Assembly (NCBI RefSeq): GCF_001514235.1
Contig: NZ_KQ948937.1
Coordinates: 131,733 to 195,732, forward strand
DNA length: 64,000 nt
Direction of reading: 5' to 3'
Source of the DNA: Streptomyces caeruleatus
GTDB lineage: Bacteria > Actinomycetota > Actinomycetes > Streptomycetales > Streptomycetaceae
Positions 49,948 to 59,035 of the stretch are shown one piece after another. Position numbers and translations under genes: made by a program. The notes under the pieces were generated by a model. It saw nothing but the letters and a program-made list of their open reading frames with translations, had not been told where the DNA came from and made no database searches. Positions within the stretch are counted from its first letter, which is position 1. Each line of letters begins with the position of its first letter.

Positions 49948-50508
49948 ATGCGGGTGGACGCGAAAGACATGGGTGCCGACCTCCAGGAGGTACTCATCAC
50001 CAAGGAAGAGATCGACGCCAAGCTGGTCGAGCTGGCCGCGAAGATCGACGCGGAGTACGCGGGCAAGGACCTGCTCATCGTCGGCGTCCTCAAGGGCGCG
50101 GTGATGGTCATGGCGGACCTCGCCCGGGCGCTGTCCACCCCCGTCACCATGGACTGGATGGCGGTGTCGTCGTACGGCGCCGGCACCCAGTCCTCCGGGG
50201 TCGTGCGGATCCTCAAGGACCTCGACACCGACATCAAGGGCCGGCACGTCCTGATCGTCGAGGACATCATCGACTCCGGACTGACCCTGTCCTGGCTGAT
50301 CAACAACCTCGGCTCCCGCGAGCCCGCCTCGCTGAAGGTGTGCACGCTGCTGCGCAAGCCGGACGCCGCGAAGGTCGCCATCGACGTGGAGTGGGTCGGC
50401 TTCGACATCCCCAACGAGTTCGTCGTCGGCTACGGCCTCGACTACGCCGAGAAGTACCGCAACCTCCCGTTCGTCGGTACGCTCGCGCCCCACGTCTACG
50501 GAGGCTGA
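49948..50508 (+). CDS. hpt: Hypoxanthine phosphoribosyltransferase
   Basis: 186 residues. Purine salvage: converts hypoxanthine or guanine plus PRPP to IMP or GMP. The PRPP signature VLIVEDIIDSGLTL, the IVGVLKGAVMVMADL segment and the MAVSSYG loop are intact. The ATG at 49948 (MRVDAKDMG) is used; a GTG six codons upstream is also open. It is followed by ftsH. Confidence 0.97.
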   Translation: MRVDAKDMGADLQEVLITKEEIDAKLVELAAKIDAEYAGKDLLIVGVLKGAVMVMADLARALSTPVTMDWMAVSSYGAGTQSSGVVRILKDLDTDIKGRHVLIVEDIIDSGLTLSWLINNLGSREPASLKVCTLLRKPDAAKVAIDVEWVGFDIPNEFVVGYGLDYAEKYRNLPFVGTLAPHVYGG

Positions 50509-50714
50509 GCCCGCCGGTCCGGGCAACCGGACCCGAAGGGCCCAAGCACGTACGAAGATCGGGAACCCCGGCGGGCCTCGCGCCGTTGGAGCATGCAGAC
50601 GGGCTTGCCAGCCCTCCCGTGCGGCTACGGTCGCCGAAGCTGGGGTACCGTCAGAAGAACTGTCTTATCAAACTCACTATGGCAGGAGGGACGGGGCGAC
50701 ACCGCTCCGTATGG

Positions 50715-52754
50715 ATGGACGTGAAGCGATACTTCCGTGGGCCGGTCATGTGGATCGTGCTGGCCGTCCTTGCCGTGGTCGTGTTGATGCAGGTCGTCGG
50801 CTCGTCCGGCGGCTACAAGACGGTGGACACCGGCCAGGTCGTTCAGGCGATCAATGAGAACAAGGTCGAGTCGGTCAAGCTGACCACCGGCGACGAACAG
50901 ATCGTCAAGGCGCAGCTCAAGGACGGCCAAAAGGTCGAGGGCGCCACTAAGATCCAGGCGAGCTACATCGGCGACCAGGGCGTCGACATCGCCAACACGC
51001 TGCAGAACAAGTACCAGCAGAAGCAGATCCCCGACGGCTACACGGTCTCGCCGTCGAAGCAGAACCCGTTCGTCGGCATCCTGCTCTCCCTGCTGCCGTT
51101 CGTTCTCATCGTGGTCGTGTTCCTGTTCCTGATGAACCAGATGCAGGGCGGCGGCTCCCGGGTCATGAACTTCGGGAAGTCCAAGGCGAAGCTCATCACC
51201 AAGGACACCCCGAAGACGACGTTCTCGGACGTCGCAGGCTCGGACGAGGCCGTCGAGGAGCTCCAGGAGATCAAGGAGTTCCTCCAGGAACCGGCGAAGT
51301 TCCAGGCAGTCGGCGCCAAGATCCCCAAGGGCGTACTGCTCTACGGGCCTCCTGGCACCGGTAAGACGCTCCTCGCGCGCGCCGTCGCCGGCGAGGCCGG
51401 CGTCCCCTTCTACTCGATCTCCGGTTCCGACTTCGTCGAGATGTTCGTCGGTGTCGGTGCCTCCCGAGTCCGAGACCTGTTCGAGCAGGCCAAGGCGAAC
51501 GCCCCGGCGATCGTCTTCGTCGACGAGATCGACGCGGTCGGCCGCCACCGCGGCGCCGGCCTCGGCGGCGGTCACGACGAGCGCGAGCAGACCCTGAACC
51601 AGCTGCTCGTCGAGATGGACGGCTTCGACGTGAAGGGCGGCGTGATCCTCATCGCCGCCACGAACCGCCCCGACATCCTCGACCCGGCCCTCCTGCGCCC
51701 CGGCCGCTTCGACCGCCAGATCGCGGTCGACCGCCCGGACATGCAGGGCCGTCTGGAGATCCTCAAGGTCCACCAGAAGGGCAAGCCGGTCGCCCCGGAC
51801 GTCGACCTGTCGGCGGTCGCCCGCCGCACGCCGGGCTTCACCGGCGCCGACCTGAGCAACGTCCTCAACGAGGCCGCGCTGCTCACGGCCCGCTCCGACA
51901 AGAAGCTCATCGACAACCAGATGCTGGACGAGGCCATCGACCGCGTCGTGGCGGGCCCGCAGAAGCGGACCCGGATCATGTCGGACAAGGAAAAGAAGAT
52001 CACCGCGTACCACGAGGGCGGACACGCCCTGGTCGCGGCGGCCTCCCCGAACTCCGACCCGGTCCACAAGATCACGATCCTGTCCAGAGGCCGAGCCCTC
52101 GGCTACACGATGGTCCTGCCGGACGAGGACAAGTACTCCACGACCCGCAACGAGATGCTGGACCAGCTGGCCTACATGCTGGGCGGCCGCGCGGCCGAGG
52201 AGCTCGTCTTCCACGACCCCACCACGGGCGCTGCGAACGACATCGAGAAGGCCACCACCACGGCCCGCGCGATGGTCACGCAGTACGGCATGACCGAGCG
52301 CCTCGGTGCTATCAAGTTCGGCGGCGACAACACCGAGCCGTTCCTCGGACGTGAGATGGCTCACCAGCGCGACTACTCGGAAGAGGTCGCCGCGCTGGTG
52401 GACGAGGAAGTCAAGAAGCTCATCGAGAACGCGCACAACGAGGCCTGGGAGATCCTGGTCGAGAACCGCGACGTCCTCGACAACCTCGTCCTGCAGCTGC
52501 TGGAGAGGGAGACGCTGGGCAAGGAGGAGATCGCCGAGATCTTCGCCCCGATCGTCAAGCGTCCGCCGCGTCCCGCCTGGACCGGCTCCTCCCGCCGCAC
52601 GCCGTCCACCCGTCCGCCGGTGCTCTCCCCGAAGGAGCTCGCACTGACGAACGGCGCCAACGGCGCGACCCCGGCGATCTCCACCGCCAAGTCGACGCTC
52701 ACGGACCCCGCCCCGGCGGCCGAGCCGGCCCCCGAGGACCGTCCCGAGAGCTGA
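50715..52754 (+). CDS. ftsH: ATP-dependent zinc metalloprotease FtsH
   Basis: 679 residues. A membrane-anchored AAA protease that degrades misfolded membrane proteins. Two helices (about 9-28 and 110-135), Walker A GPPGTGKT at 211-218, IVFVDEIDAVGRHRG, the SRH GRFDRQI and the zinc site HEGGH at 433-437 (HEAGH in most) are seen. A Thr/Ser/Pro-rich tail follows TGSSRRTPST. An earlier ATG at 50679 would add twelve residues; MDVKRYFRG is the usual opening. Confidence 0.96.
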   Translation: MDVKRYFRGPVMWIVLAVLAVVVLMQVVGSSGGYKTVDTGQVVQAINENKVESVKLTTGDEQIVKAQLKDGQKVEGATKIQASYIGDQGVDIANTLQNKYQQKQIPDGYTVSPSKQNPFVGILLSLLPFVLIVVVFLFLMNQMQGGGSRVMNFGKSKAKLITKDTPKTTFSDVAGSDEAVEELQEIKEFLQEPAKFQAVGAKIPKGVLLYGPPGTGKTLLARAVAGEAGVPFYSISGSDFVEMFVGVGASRVRDLFEQAKANAPAIVFVDEIDAVGRHRGAGLGGGHDEREQTLNQLLVEMDGFDVKGGVILIAATNRPDILDPALLRPGRFDRQIAVDRPDMQGRLEILKVHQKGKPVAPDVDLSAVARRTPGFTGADLSNVLNEAALLTARSDKKLIDNQMLDEAIDRVVAGPQKRTRIMSDKEKKITAYHEGGHALVAAASPNSDPVHKITILSRGRALGYTMVLPDEDKYSTTRNEMLDQLAYMLGGRAAEELVFHDPTTGAANDIEKATTTARAMVTQYGMTERLGAIKFGGDNTEPFLGREMAHQRDYSEEVAALVDEEVKKLIENAHNEAWEILVENRDVLDNLVLQLLERETLGKEEIAEIFAPIVKRPPRPAWTGSSRRTPSTRPPVLSPKELALTNGANGATPAISTAKSTLTDPAPAAEPAPEDRPES

Positions 52755-52793
52755 CACCCAGGCCCTGGTGCCCCTACCAGGCCCGGAATGGAT

Positions 52794-52829
52794 GCCGCGC
52801 CCCCCAGGTTTTAGCCTGGGGGGCGCGGC
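52794..52829 (+). terminator. Strong Rho-independent terminator after ftsH
   Basis: Perfect 15-bp arms (52794-52808 and 52815-52829) around a 6-nt loop, followed by ATTTT. It lies 39 bp past the ftsH stop and 73 bp before folE, so folE is probably transcribed separately. Confidence 0.9.
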
Positions 52830-52902
52830 ATTTTCGTATGCCCGCAGTTCAGACGCGCACGTGGCCCACACGCGCGCGACCCGCAGAGGAACGAGGCACC
52901 AC

Positions 52903-53508
52903 ATGACCGACCCCGTGACGCTGGACGGCGAGGGCCGCATCGGCGAGTTCGACGAGAAGCGCGCCGAGAACGCTGTGCGTGAGCTGTTGATCGCGGTCGG
53001 AGAGGACCCGGATCGCGAGGGGCTGCGGGAGACGCCGGGGCGGGTGGCGCGGGCGTACAAGGAGATCTTCGCGGGGCTGTGGCAGAAGCCGGAGGACGTG
53101 CTGACCACGACGTTCGACATCGGGCACGACGAGATGGTGCTCGTGAAGGATATCGAGGTGTACTCGACCTGTGAGCATCATCTGGTGCCGTTCCGGGGCG
53201 TCGCTCACGTCGGATACATTCCGGCCACGTCCGGCAAGATCACCGGGCTGTCCAAGCTGGCCCGGCTGGTGGATGTCTATGCCCGTCGGCCGCAGGTGCA
53301 GGAGCGTCTCACCACGCAGATCGCGGACTCCCTGATGGAGATCCTGGAGCCGCGTGGCGTGATCGTGGTCGTGGAGTGCGAGCACATGTGCATGTCGATG
53401 CGGGGCATCCGCAAGCCGGGCGCGAAGACCATAACGTCGGCGGTGCGCGGCCAGCTGCGGGACGCGGCGACGCGCAACGAGGCGATGAGCCTGATCATGG
53501 CCCGCTGA
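52903..53508 (+). CDS. folE: GTP cyclohydrolase I
   Basis: 201 residues. First step of folate (and tetrahydrobiopterin) synthesis, GTP to dihydroneopterin triphosphate. The zinc-binding STCEHHLVPF and the later EHMCMSMRGIRKPG signatures are both intact, as is REGLRETPGRVARAY. GAGG lies shortly before the ATG. It is convergent with the DUF3180 gene and completes the folate genes with the minus-strand folP-folB-folK set. Confidence 0.97.
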   Translation: MTDPVTLDGEGRIGEFDEKRAENAVRELLIAVGEDPDREGLRETPGRVARAYKEIFAGLWQKPEDVLTTTFDIGHDEMVLVKDIEVYSTCEHHLVPFRGVAHVGYIPATSGKITGLSKLARLVDVYARRPQVQERLTTQIADSLMEILEPRGVIVVVECEHMCMSMRGIRKPGAKTITSAVRGQLRDAATRNEAMSLIMAR

Positions 53509-53573
53509 TCACGGCGGGCGCGGGGCGGTGAACCGCCCTCGCCCCGGGCCGGTTCCCAGGCCCTTCAGCCGCT

Positions 53574-54062
53574 TCAGACCGTCGGCGCCGCCCCCGCCCC
53601 ATTGTGCTCATCGTCCTCCGGGAGCTTGCACACGCGCTCCAGGAAGACCGCCGCCGCTATCACGCCGATGCCCGCCAGGACGGAGAAGCCGGCGTAGATG
53701 GCCTGGTCGCGGCGGGCCGGGATGTCGAGGGACTCCAGGAGGAAGACGCCGGTGCCGCCGTACATGCCGGCGACGAGGGCGGCGACCAGGGCGCTGGCGT
53801 GGCCGAAGACGACCGCGCGGGCGGCCATCAGGGGGTCGACGCCCTTGGCCTCGGGGCGGCGTTCGCGCTGGGCCTTGAGGCGGGCGCGGATCGACAGGGC
53901 CGTGGCCAGCAGCACCACGGCGATGACCGCCAGGACGATGGGGGCGGCCAGGGGGACGCTGGGCAGGGTCCCGACGGAGTTCCACAGGCGGGCGCCCGCC
54001 CAGGACAGGACGCCGGCGACGACGAACACGCCGGCCAGCATCCTGATGCGCAGCTCTCTCAC
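53574..54062 (-). CDS. DUF3180 membrane protein
   Basis: 162 residues and four membrane helices (near 8-28, 38-58, 90-105 and 122-140), with a short charged loop of KAQRERRPEAKG between pairs. This family is nearly always the last gene of actinobacterial folate operons, but its role is unknown. The GTG at 54062 has AAGGGA upstream. 59 bp separate it from folK. Confidence 0.9.
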   Translation of the reverse strand: MRELRIRMLAGVFVVAGVLSWAGARLWNSVGTLPSVPLAAPIVLAVIAVVLLATALSIRARLKAQRERRPEAKGVDPLMAARAVVFGHASALVAALVAGMYGGTGVFLLESLDIPARRDQAIYAGFSVLAGIGVIAAAVFLERVCKLPEDDEHNGAGAAPTV

Positions 54063-54121
54063 GGTGTCCCTTCAGCTCCCCCGGGTCCCCACGGCGTGTG
54101 GGGCCGTCCTGACCTTAACGA

Positions 54122-54733
54122 CTACTCGGGGAGCTGGAGTTCCAGGTCCTTGCGCGGGGTGACGCCGTCCCGGGTGACGCCGGCGAGCAGGTCGGCGACC
54201 GTGCCGACGCCGGGCAGCTGGGCCTCGGGCTCCAGGTCGTGCCAGGGGGCGAGGACGAAGGCCCGTTCGTGGGCGCGGGGGTGGGGGAGCGTCAGGGTGG
54301 GGTCGTCGGAGACGACGTCGGCGTACGCGACGATGTCGACGTCGAGGGTGCGCGCGCCCCAGCGCTCGTCCCGTACGCGGTGGAAGGCCTCCTCGACCGC
54401 GTGCGCCCGCTCCAGGAGCGAGGACGGGGGGAGGGTGGTCTTGAGGACCACGATCGCGTTGAAGTAGGCGGGCTGGGTGCCAGGCTCCACGCCCCAGGGC
54501 TCCGTCTCGTACACGGGGGAGACGCCTTTGACGCGCACGCCGGGGGTGTCCTCCAGGGCGTCGATGGCGCCCTGCAGGGTCTCCAGGCGGTTGCCGAGGT
54601 TGGCGCCGAGGGAGATCACGGCCCGTTTCGGGTTGTGGAGGGTGGTGTCGGCGGCGTCGACCTGCTCGACGACGGAGACGGGTACCGGCTGTACGGTCGG
54701 GTCGCTGGGGCCCTTGATGAAGGGTGCAGTCAT
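54122..54733 (-). CDS. folK: 2-amino-4-hydroxy-6-hydroxymethyldihydropteridine pyrophosphokinase
   Basis: 203 residues, about 40 longer than the enterobacterial enzyme at the N-terminus. It adds pyrophosphate to hydroxymethyldihydropterin for DHPS. AVISLGANLGNR, VYETEPWG and the RWGARTLDVDIV motif (Asp residues for Mg) are intact. Its start overlaps the folB stop by 4 bp. Confidence 0.96.
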   Translation of the reverse strand: MTAPFIKGPSDPTVQPVPVSVVEQVDAADTTLHNPKRAVISLGANLGNRLETLQGAIDALEDTPGVRVKGVSPVYETEPWGVEPGTQPAYFNAIVVLKTTLPPSSLLERAHAVEEAFHRVRDERWGARTLDVDIVAYADVVSDDPTLTLPHPRAHERAFVLAPWHDLEPEAQLPGVGTVADLLAGVTRDGVTPRKDLELQLPE

Positions 54734-55089
54734 ACTCGGCTCCGGGTGATGGTGACGGTCACGTCGTCGAAGGGGACCGTGATCGGCGCGTTCGGCTTGT
54801 GGACGCGGACCTCGACCTCCTGGACCCCTTCGTGCTTCAGACAGGCCTGGGCGATGCGCTCGGCGAGCGTCTCGATGAGGTTGACCGGTTCGCCCTCGAC
54901 GACGGCCACGACCTCCTCCGCCACGACGCCGTAGTGCACGGTCTTCGTCAGGTCGTCGTCGGCGGCGGCCGGTCGGGTGTCCAGGCCCAGGACGAGGTCC
55001 ACGACGAAGGTCTGGCCCTCCTCGCGCTCCTCGGGGAACACGCCGTGGTACCCGCGGGCCTTCAGGCCGCTCAGCGCGACACGATCCAC
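54730..55089 (-). CDS. folB: Dihydroneopterin aldolase
   Basis: 119 residues. Converts dihydroneopterin to hydroxymethyldihydropterin. DRVALSGLKARGYHGVFPEEREEGQTF holds the substrate-binding segment and VNLIETLAERIA the conserved Glu. The GTG at 55089 has AGGAG 8 nt upstream. It overlaps folK (4 bp). 307 bp separate it from the NTF2-like gene upstream. Confidence 0.96.
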   Translation of the reverse strand: MDRVALSGLKARGYHGVFPEEREEGQTFVVDLVLGLDTRPAAADDDLTKTVHYGVVAEEVVAVVEGEPVNLIETLAERIAQACLKHEGVQEVEVRVHKPNAPITVPFDDVTVTITRSRV

Positions 55090-55396
55090 GCGAATCACTC
55101 CTGCAATCGTCGGTGACGGCCGGTCGATGCCGTGTGCGGGCGGCACACCGGCCTCGAACGAATCTACCTGCGGGCACTGACAGGGCCGGGCCACGGGGGC
55201 GTGGGTCCGGGCCGGGCCGGAGGATTCATCGCGTGTTTCCCCTGGGGAACCCGGCGCCCTCATGGGTTGGTAGCCGCGCCTACCCGCGAAGGCGTGATTC
55301 CAACCACTCCTTGGTCCCGGCGGGGTCCCGCGGGGGCCCTTGCGGGTGGCTCCCGCGCGTCGGCCCCCGCGTCGTCCCTGTCCGTCGCCTACCCAT
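55090..55396. other. 307-bp gap between folB and the NTF2-like gene
   Basis: No gene or ORF with support. The strand carries GC-rich short stems (for example GGGGTCCC/GGGGGCCC near 55322-55340) that could end the upstream transcript, and folB may have its own promoter here. Confidence 0.5.
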
Positions 55397-55900
55397 TCAG
55401 GACGGGGTGTCGTCGTCCTCGGCCTCGTCGTTTTCGGCCAGAACCGGTGAGGCGTGGTGCGACCAGAGCTTCCAGCCGTCGGGCGTGCGCCGGAACACGT
55501 TCGTGGCGACCACGAGCTGGCCGACGAGCGGTCCGAGCTCCCCGTCGCCGTCGGGTGCGGGGCCGCCGCTGAGGATGTTCTCGGTGCAGTTCACCAGGGC
55601 GGTGTCGCCGGTGACGGAGACGTGTACGTCGGTGAGGAAGAACTGGATGTAGTCGGTGTTCGCCATGATCAGCGCGTACGACCTGAGGACCTCGCCGCGG
55701 CCGGTGAGCACCGGCCAGCCGGGGTGCACACAGGAGATCACGCCGGCGTCGGCCGGGTCGTGGTACGTCTCGTCGATGCCCAGGTCGGCCGGGGTGAGCC
55801 AGAGCGAGGAGAGCTCTTCGAAGTCGCCGCGCTCCAGTGCCTCGTAGAAGGCGGTGTTGGCGGCCTCGACCTGCTCTACGTCGGTGTGGGGGGCGCTCAC
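55397..55900 (-). CDS. NTF2/SnoaL-like protein in the folate cluster
   Basis: 167 residues. A cone-shaped NTF2-like fold (VEAANTAFYEALERGDFEELSSLW, then HPGWPVLTGRGEVLRSYALIM and VATNVFRRTPDGWKLWSHHAS). Not a folate enzyme by family; its role here is unknown, though the gene is regularly found between folP and folB in streptomycetes. The GTG at 55900 overlaps folP by 4 bp, and GGAAGG lies 6 nt before it. Confidence 0.88.
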   Translation of the reverse strand: MSAPHTDVEQVEAANTAFYEALERGDFEELSSLWLTPADLGIDETYHDPADAGVISCVHPGWPVLTGRGEVLRSYALIMANTDYIQFFLTDVHVSVTGDTALVNCTENILSGGPAPDGDGELGPLVGQLVVATNVFRRTPDGWKLWSHHASPVLAENDEAEDDDTPS

Positions 55901-56820
55901 CGGGTTCCTTCCGCGGTGTCCGCGCCGGGGGTGTCCGCGCCGGGGGTGCTCTCGGGTGTGCTGCGCGCCCCTTCTATGGCGCGTGCGACGCGCACCGCGT
56001 CCGCCGTGGCGCTCACCTCGTGCACGCGCACCGCCCACGCGCCGGCGTGCGCCGCGAGCGCCGATACGGCGGCCGTGGCGGCGTCGCGCTCGCGGGCGGG
56101 CGGCGGCGCGCCCTGCGGGCCGGCGAGCACCCGGCCGAGGAAGCGCTTTCGGGAGGCGGCGACGAGGAGGGGGTGGCCGAGGCCGAGGAGGCGGTCGAGG
56201 TGGGAGAGGAGGACCAGGTCATGCTCGGCGTCCTTGGAGAAGCCGAGGCCCGGGTCGACGACGACGCGGTCGGGGGCGATGCCGCCGGCGAGAACGGCGT
56301 CCACGCGCGCGTGGAGTTCGTCGAGAACCTCGGCGACGACATCGGCGTAGACGCCCCTGACGTTGCCGCCCTCCAGGAAGCCGCGCCAGTGCATGACGAC
56401 GAAGGGGGCGCCGGCGTCCGCGACGACCGGGATCATCGCGGGGTCGGCGAGGCCGCCGCTGACGTCGTTGACGAGGGCGGCGCCGGCGGCGAGGGCCTGC
56501 TCGGCGACGGAGGCGCGCATGGTGTCGACGGAGACGGTGACGCCCTCGGCGGCGAGGCCGCGGACGACGGGGACGACCCGGCGCAGTTCCTCGTCCTCGT
56601 CGACCCGGGTGGCGCCGGGGCGGGTGGACTCGCCGCCGACGTCGACCAGGTCGGCGCCCTCCTCGACCAGGGCGAGGCCGTGCTTGACGGCGGACGTCGT
56701 GTCGAACCAGCGGCCGCCGTCGGAGAAGGAGTCGGGAGTCACGTTGACGACTCCCATGACCGCGCACCGGTCCCACTGCGGAAGGCCCGCGACGCGCCCG
56801 CGTCCGCTCTGCTTGCTCAT
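55897..56820 (-). CDS. folP: Dihydropteroate synthase
   Basis: 307 residues. Joins hydroxymethyldihydropterin pyrophosphate to p-aminobenzoate, the target of sulfonamides. VMGVVNVTPDSFSDGG, DVGGESTRPGA, VNDVSGG and DPGLGFSK are all present. The C-terminus ends in near-repeats STPESTPGADTPGADT beyond the normal fold. It begins the minus-strand folate operon. Confidence 0.97.
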   Translation of the reverse strand: MSKQSGRGRVAGLPQWDRCAVMGVVNVTPDSFSDGGRWFDTTSAVKHGLALVEEGADLVDVGGESTRPGATRVDEDEELRRVVPVVRGLAAEGVTVSVDTMRASVAEQALAAGAALVNDVSGGLADPAMIPVVADAGAPFVVMHWRGFLEGGNVRGVYADVVAEVLDELHARVDAVLAGGIAPDRVVVDPGLGFSKDAEHDLVLLSHLDRLLGLGHPLLVAASRKRFLGRVLAGPQGAPPPARERDAATAAVSALAAHAGAWAVRVHEVSATADAVRVARAIEGARSTPESTPGADTPGADTAEGTR

Positions 56821-56887
56821 ACGTTCAGCGTAGGCGCTCCGCTGGGAGGGCCGAGCGCTCCACTGTAGGTGCCGGAACAGGTTGGTG

Positions 56888-56943
56888 GGCGGCTGCGGGC
56901 CCGTCGTGGCTGGTCGCGCAGTTCCCCGCGCCCCTTCGGGGCG
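56888..56943. repeat. Intergenic palindromic repeat element, copy 2
   Basis: Begins GGCGGCTGCGGGCCCGTCGT and ends CCCCGCGCCCCTTCGGGGCG, matching both ends of the longer copy at 43138-43218 but missing the middle. The CGCCCC-TT-GGGGCG tail is a terminator-like hairpin for the minus-strand gene ending at 56962. Confidence 0.75.
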
Positions 56944-56961
56944 CTGCCGAACCGTCTGCCA

Positions 56962-58812
56962 CTATGCGGCCCGGACGTCGCGTTCCGCCACCGCGTGGGC
57001 GCACGGGCGCGGAGCGGTCGTACGGCGGCGCAGGAAGCGCGGCAGTGCCAGGTTCACGAAACCCTCCGCCTGCATGGCGGCGAAGCCGAGGCGGGGCAGG
57101 TCGGCGGAGGCGCGGTAGACCACGAAGCGGGGCTCCCAGCGGGGGCGGAACTTGGCGTTGAACTTGTACAGGGACTCGATCTGGAACCAGCGGGACAGGA
57201 AGACCAGCAGGCCTCGCCAGGCGCGCAGCACCGGTCCCGCGCCGATCTTCTCGCCGCGGGCCAGGGCCGAGCGGAACATGGCGAAGTTGAGGGACACGCG
57301 CGCGACGGCGAACTTCGGGGCGGCCTGGAGGGCGGCCACGATGAGCAGTTCGTTCATGCCGGGGTCGGCCGAGCGGTCGCGGCGCATCAGGTCAAGGGAG
57401 ACCCCGTCGGTGCCCCACGGCACGAAGTGGAGGATCGCCTTGAGGTCGCCGTACGGCCCCGGCTCCTCGTCTGCCTTGTGGGCGGTGGCGATCAGACAGT
57501 CGCCGTCGGTGGGGTCGCCGATGCGGCCGAGCGCCATGGAGAAGCCGCGCTCGGTGTCGGTGCCGCGCCAGTCGTCGGCGGCGCGGCGGATGCGCTCCAG
57601 TTCGGTCTCGCCGAGGTCACGGACGCGCCGTACCCGGGTCTCGTAACCGGCGCGCTCGATGCGCTTGACCATCTGACGTACGTTGCGCATCGCGCGGCCG
57701 GTGAGCGAGAAATCCGGGACGTCCACCACCGCCTCGTCGCCCAGTTCGAGGGCGTCGAGCCCGGTCTCGCGGGTCCACACCTCGGCGCCGGTCTCGGAGC
57801 AGCCCATGACGGCGGGGGTCCAGGAGTGGGCGCGGGCCTCGTCCATGAAGCGCTCGATGGCGCCGGGCCAGGCCTCGACGTCGCCGATCGGGTCGCCGCT
57901 GGCGAGCATCACGCCGGAGACGACGCGGTACGTCACGGCCGCCTTGCCGCTGGGGGAGAAGACGACGGCCTTGTCGCGCCGCAGCGCGAAGTGGCCGAGC
58001 GAGTCGCGGGCACCGTGCTTCTCCAGCAGGGCACGCAGGCGTGCCTCGTCGTCCTCGGTGAGGCGTGCGGCGGGGTGTTCGGGGCGGAAGGCGAGGTAGA
58101 TCGTGGTGACCGCGGTGATCCAGCCGAGGGCGCCGAGGGAGAAGGCGACCGTCCAGGAGGTGTTGCCCTGGTAGTCGACGGGGCCCTCGAAGCCGAACAG
58201 GCCGTACAGGACGTGCGTGATGCGGTCGGCCAGGCTGGGGTCGCCGACCAGGGTGTTCGGGTGGGCGCTGACGATGATCAGGCCGAGGGCGAGTGAACCG
58301 GCGCCCATGAGGATGAAGTTGGCGAGCGCCCGCCACCTGCTGCGCGGGTCGGGCAGGGCCCTGAACTGGTCGCGGTGGATCAGCAGGGGTGCCAGCAGCG
58401 CCAGTGAGATGAGGACGCCCACCACGGAGTGGCGGTACGTGAACTGCGCCACCGCGCCGGCCGGCAGCAGGACGACGGCGGCCCGCCAGGCCCGCCGCTT
58501 GCCCCGCTTGAGGCCGTGGGCGAGCAGGAGCAGCAGCACACCGGCGCTCAGCGACAGCGCGGCCGCGAACGGGCCCGTCGAGCCCGGCAGCACCTCGGCG
58601 ATGGCGTGCATACGGCTGTGCCGGAACCGCGGGAAGACGCCCGCGGCGATGTCCAGCAGCCCCACCAGGGCGCAGGCCCTGCCGACGAGGACCGGAACGG
58701 CCTCCGGCCGCGGGCCGCGGAGCAGATGCCGTACTCGGCCCGGCAGGTGCCCTGCCTGGCTTGATCGTTGGGGAACCCCACCCGACATTTCCACATCTGT
58801 CCTGACAGACAT
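56962..58812 (-). CDS. Phosphatidylglycerol lysyltransferase-like membrane protein (DUF2156)
   Basis: 616 residues. Six or so N-terminal membrane helices (45-265), then a cytoplasmic GNAT-fold DUF2156 domain (SPSGKAAVTYRVVSGVMLASGDPIGD, later LIVAALQAAPKFAVARVSLNFAMFRS). MprF and LysX proteins add lysine to phosphatidylglycerol, lowering the surface charge and resisting cationic peptides. Here only the MprF-like half is found; no lysyl-tRNA synthetase half as in mycobacterial LysX. The ATG at 58812 is at the first possible position. Confidence 0.88.
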   Translation of the reverse strand: MSVRTDVEMSGGVPQRSSQAGHLPGRVRHLLRGPRPEAVPVLVGRACALVGLLDIAAGVFPRFRHSRMHAIAEVLPGSTGPFAAALSLSAGVLLLLLAHGLKRGKRRAWRAAVVLLPAGAVAQFTYRHSVVGVLISLALLAPLLIHRDQFRALPDPRSRWRALANFILMGAGSLALGLIIVSAHPNTLVGDPSLADRITHVLYGLFGFEGPVDYQGNTSWTVAFSLGALGWITAVTTIYLAFRPEHPAARLTEDDEARLRALLEKHGARDSLGHFALRRDKAVVFSPSGKAAVTYRVVSGVMLASGDPIGDVEAWPGAIERFMDEARAHSWTPAVMGCSETGAEVWTRETGLDALELGDEAVVDVPDFSLTGRAMRNVRQMVKRIERAGYETRVRRVRDLGETELERIRRAADDWRGTDTERGFSMALGRIGDPTDGDCLIATAHKADEEPGPYGDLKAILHFVPWGTDGVSLDLMRRDRSADPGMNELLIVAALQAAPKFAVARVSLNFAMFRSALARGEKIGAGPVLRAWRGLLVFLSRWFQIESLYKFNAKFRPRWEPRFVVYRASADLPRLGFAAMQAEGFVNLALPRFLRRRTTAPRPCAHAVAERDVRAA

Positions 58813-59035
58813 CGCATCCCATTAGTTCTGCGAGAGACCTTGGATCCGGTGCCGATTCGGGCATCCGGCGACATTGCGCCCTCTAGGACGGTGTCTCGAG
58901 GGGAGAGGTTCACTCCGCTCCCCAAAACCGTTTCAAAGGCCAAGGAAAGTCCGGGGCAAGCCCTTGCGAAGGAGCGGGGGAGGCAGCGCGGGGGAAGCGT
59001 GGGACCGGGCGGAAAGCGCGAACAGGTAACCATCG

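Noticed and set aside
50340..50714. Extended FtsH start into the hpt gene
   Set aside because: The extension reads hpt in another frame and adds no FtsH sequence.
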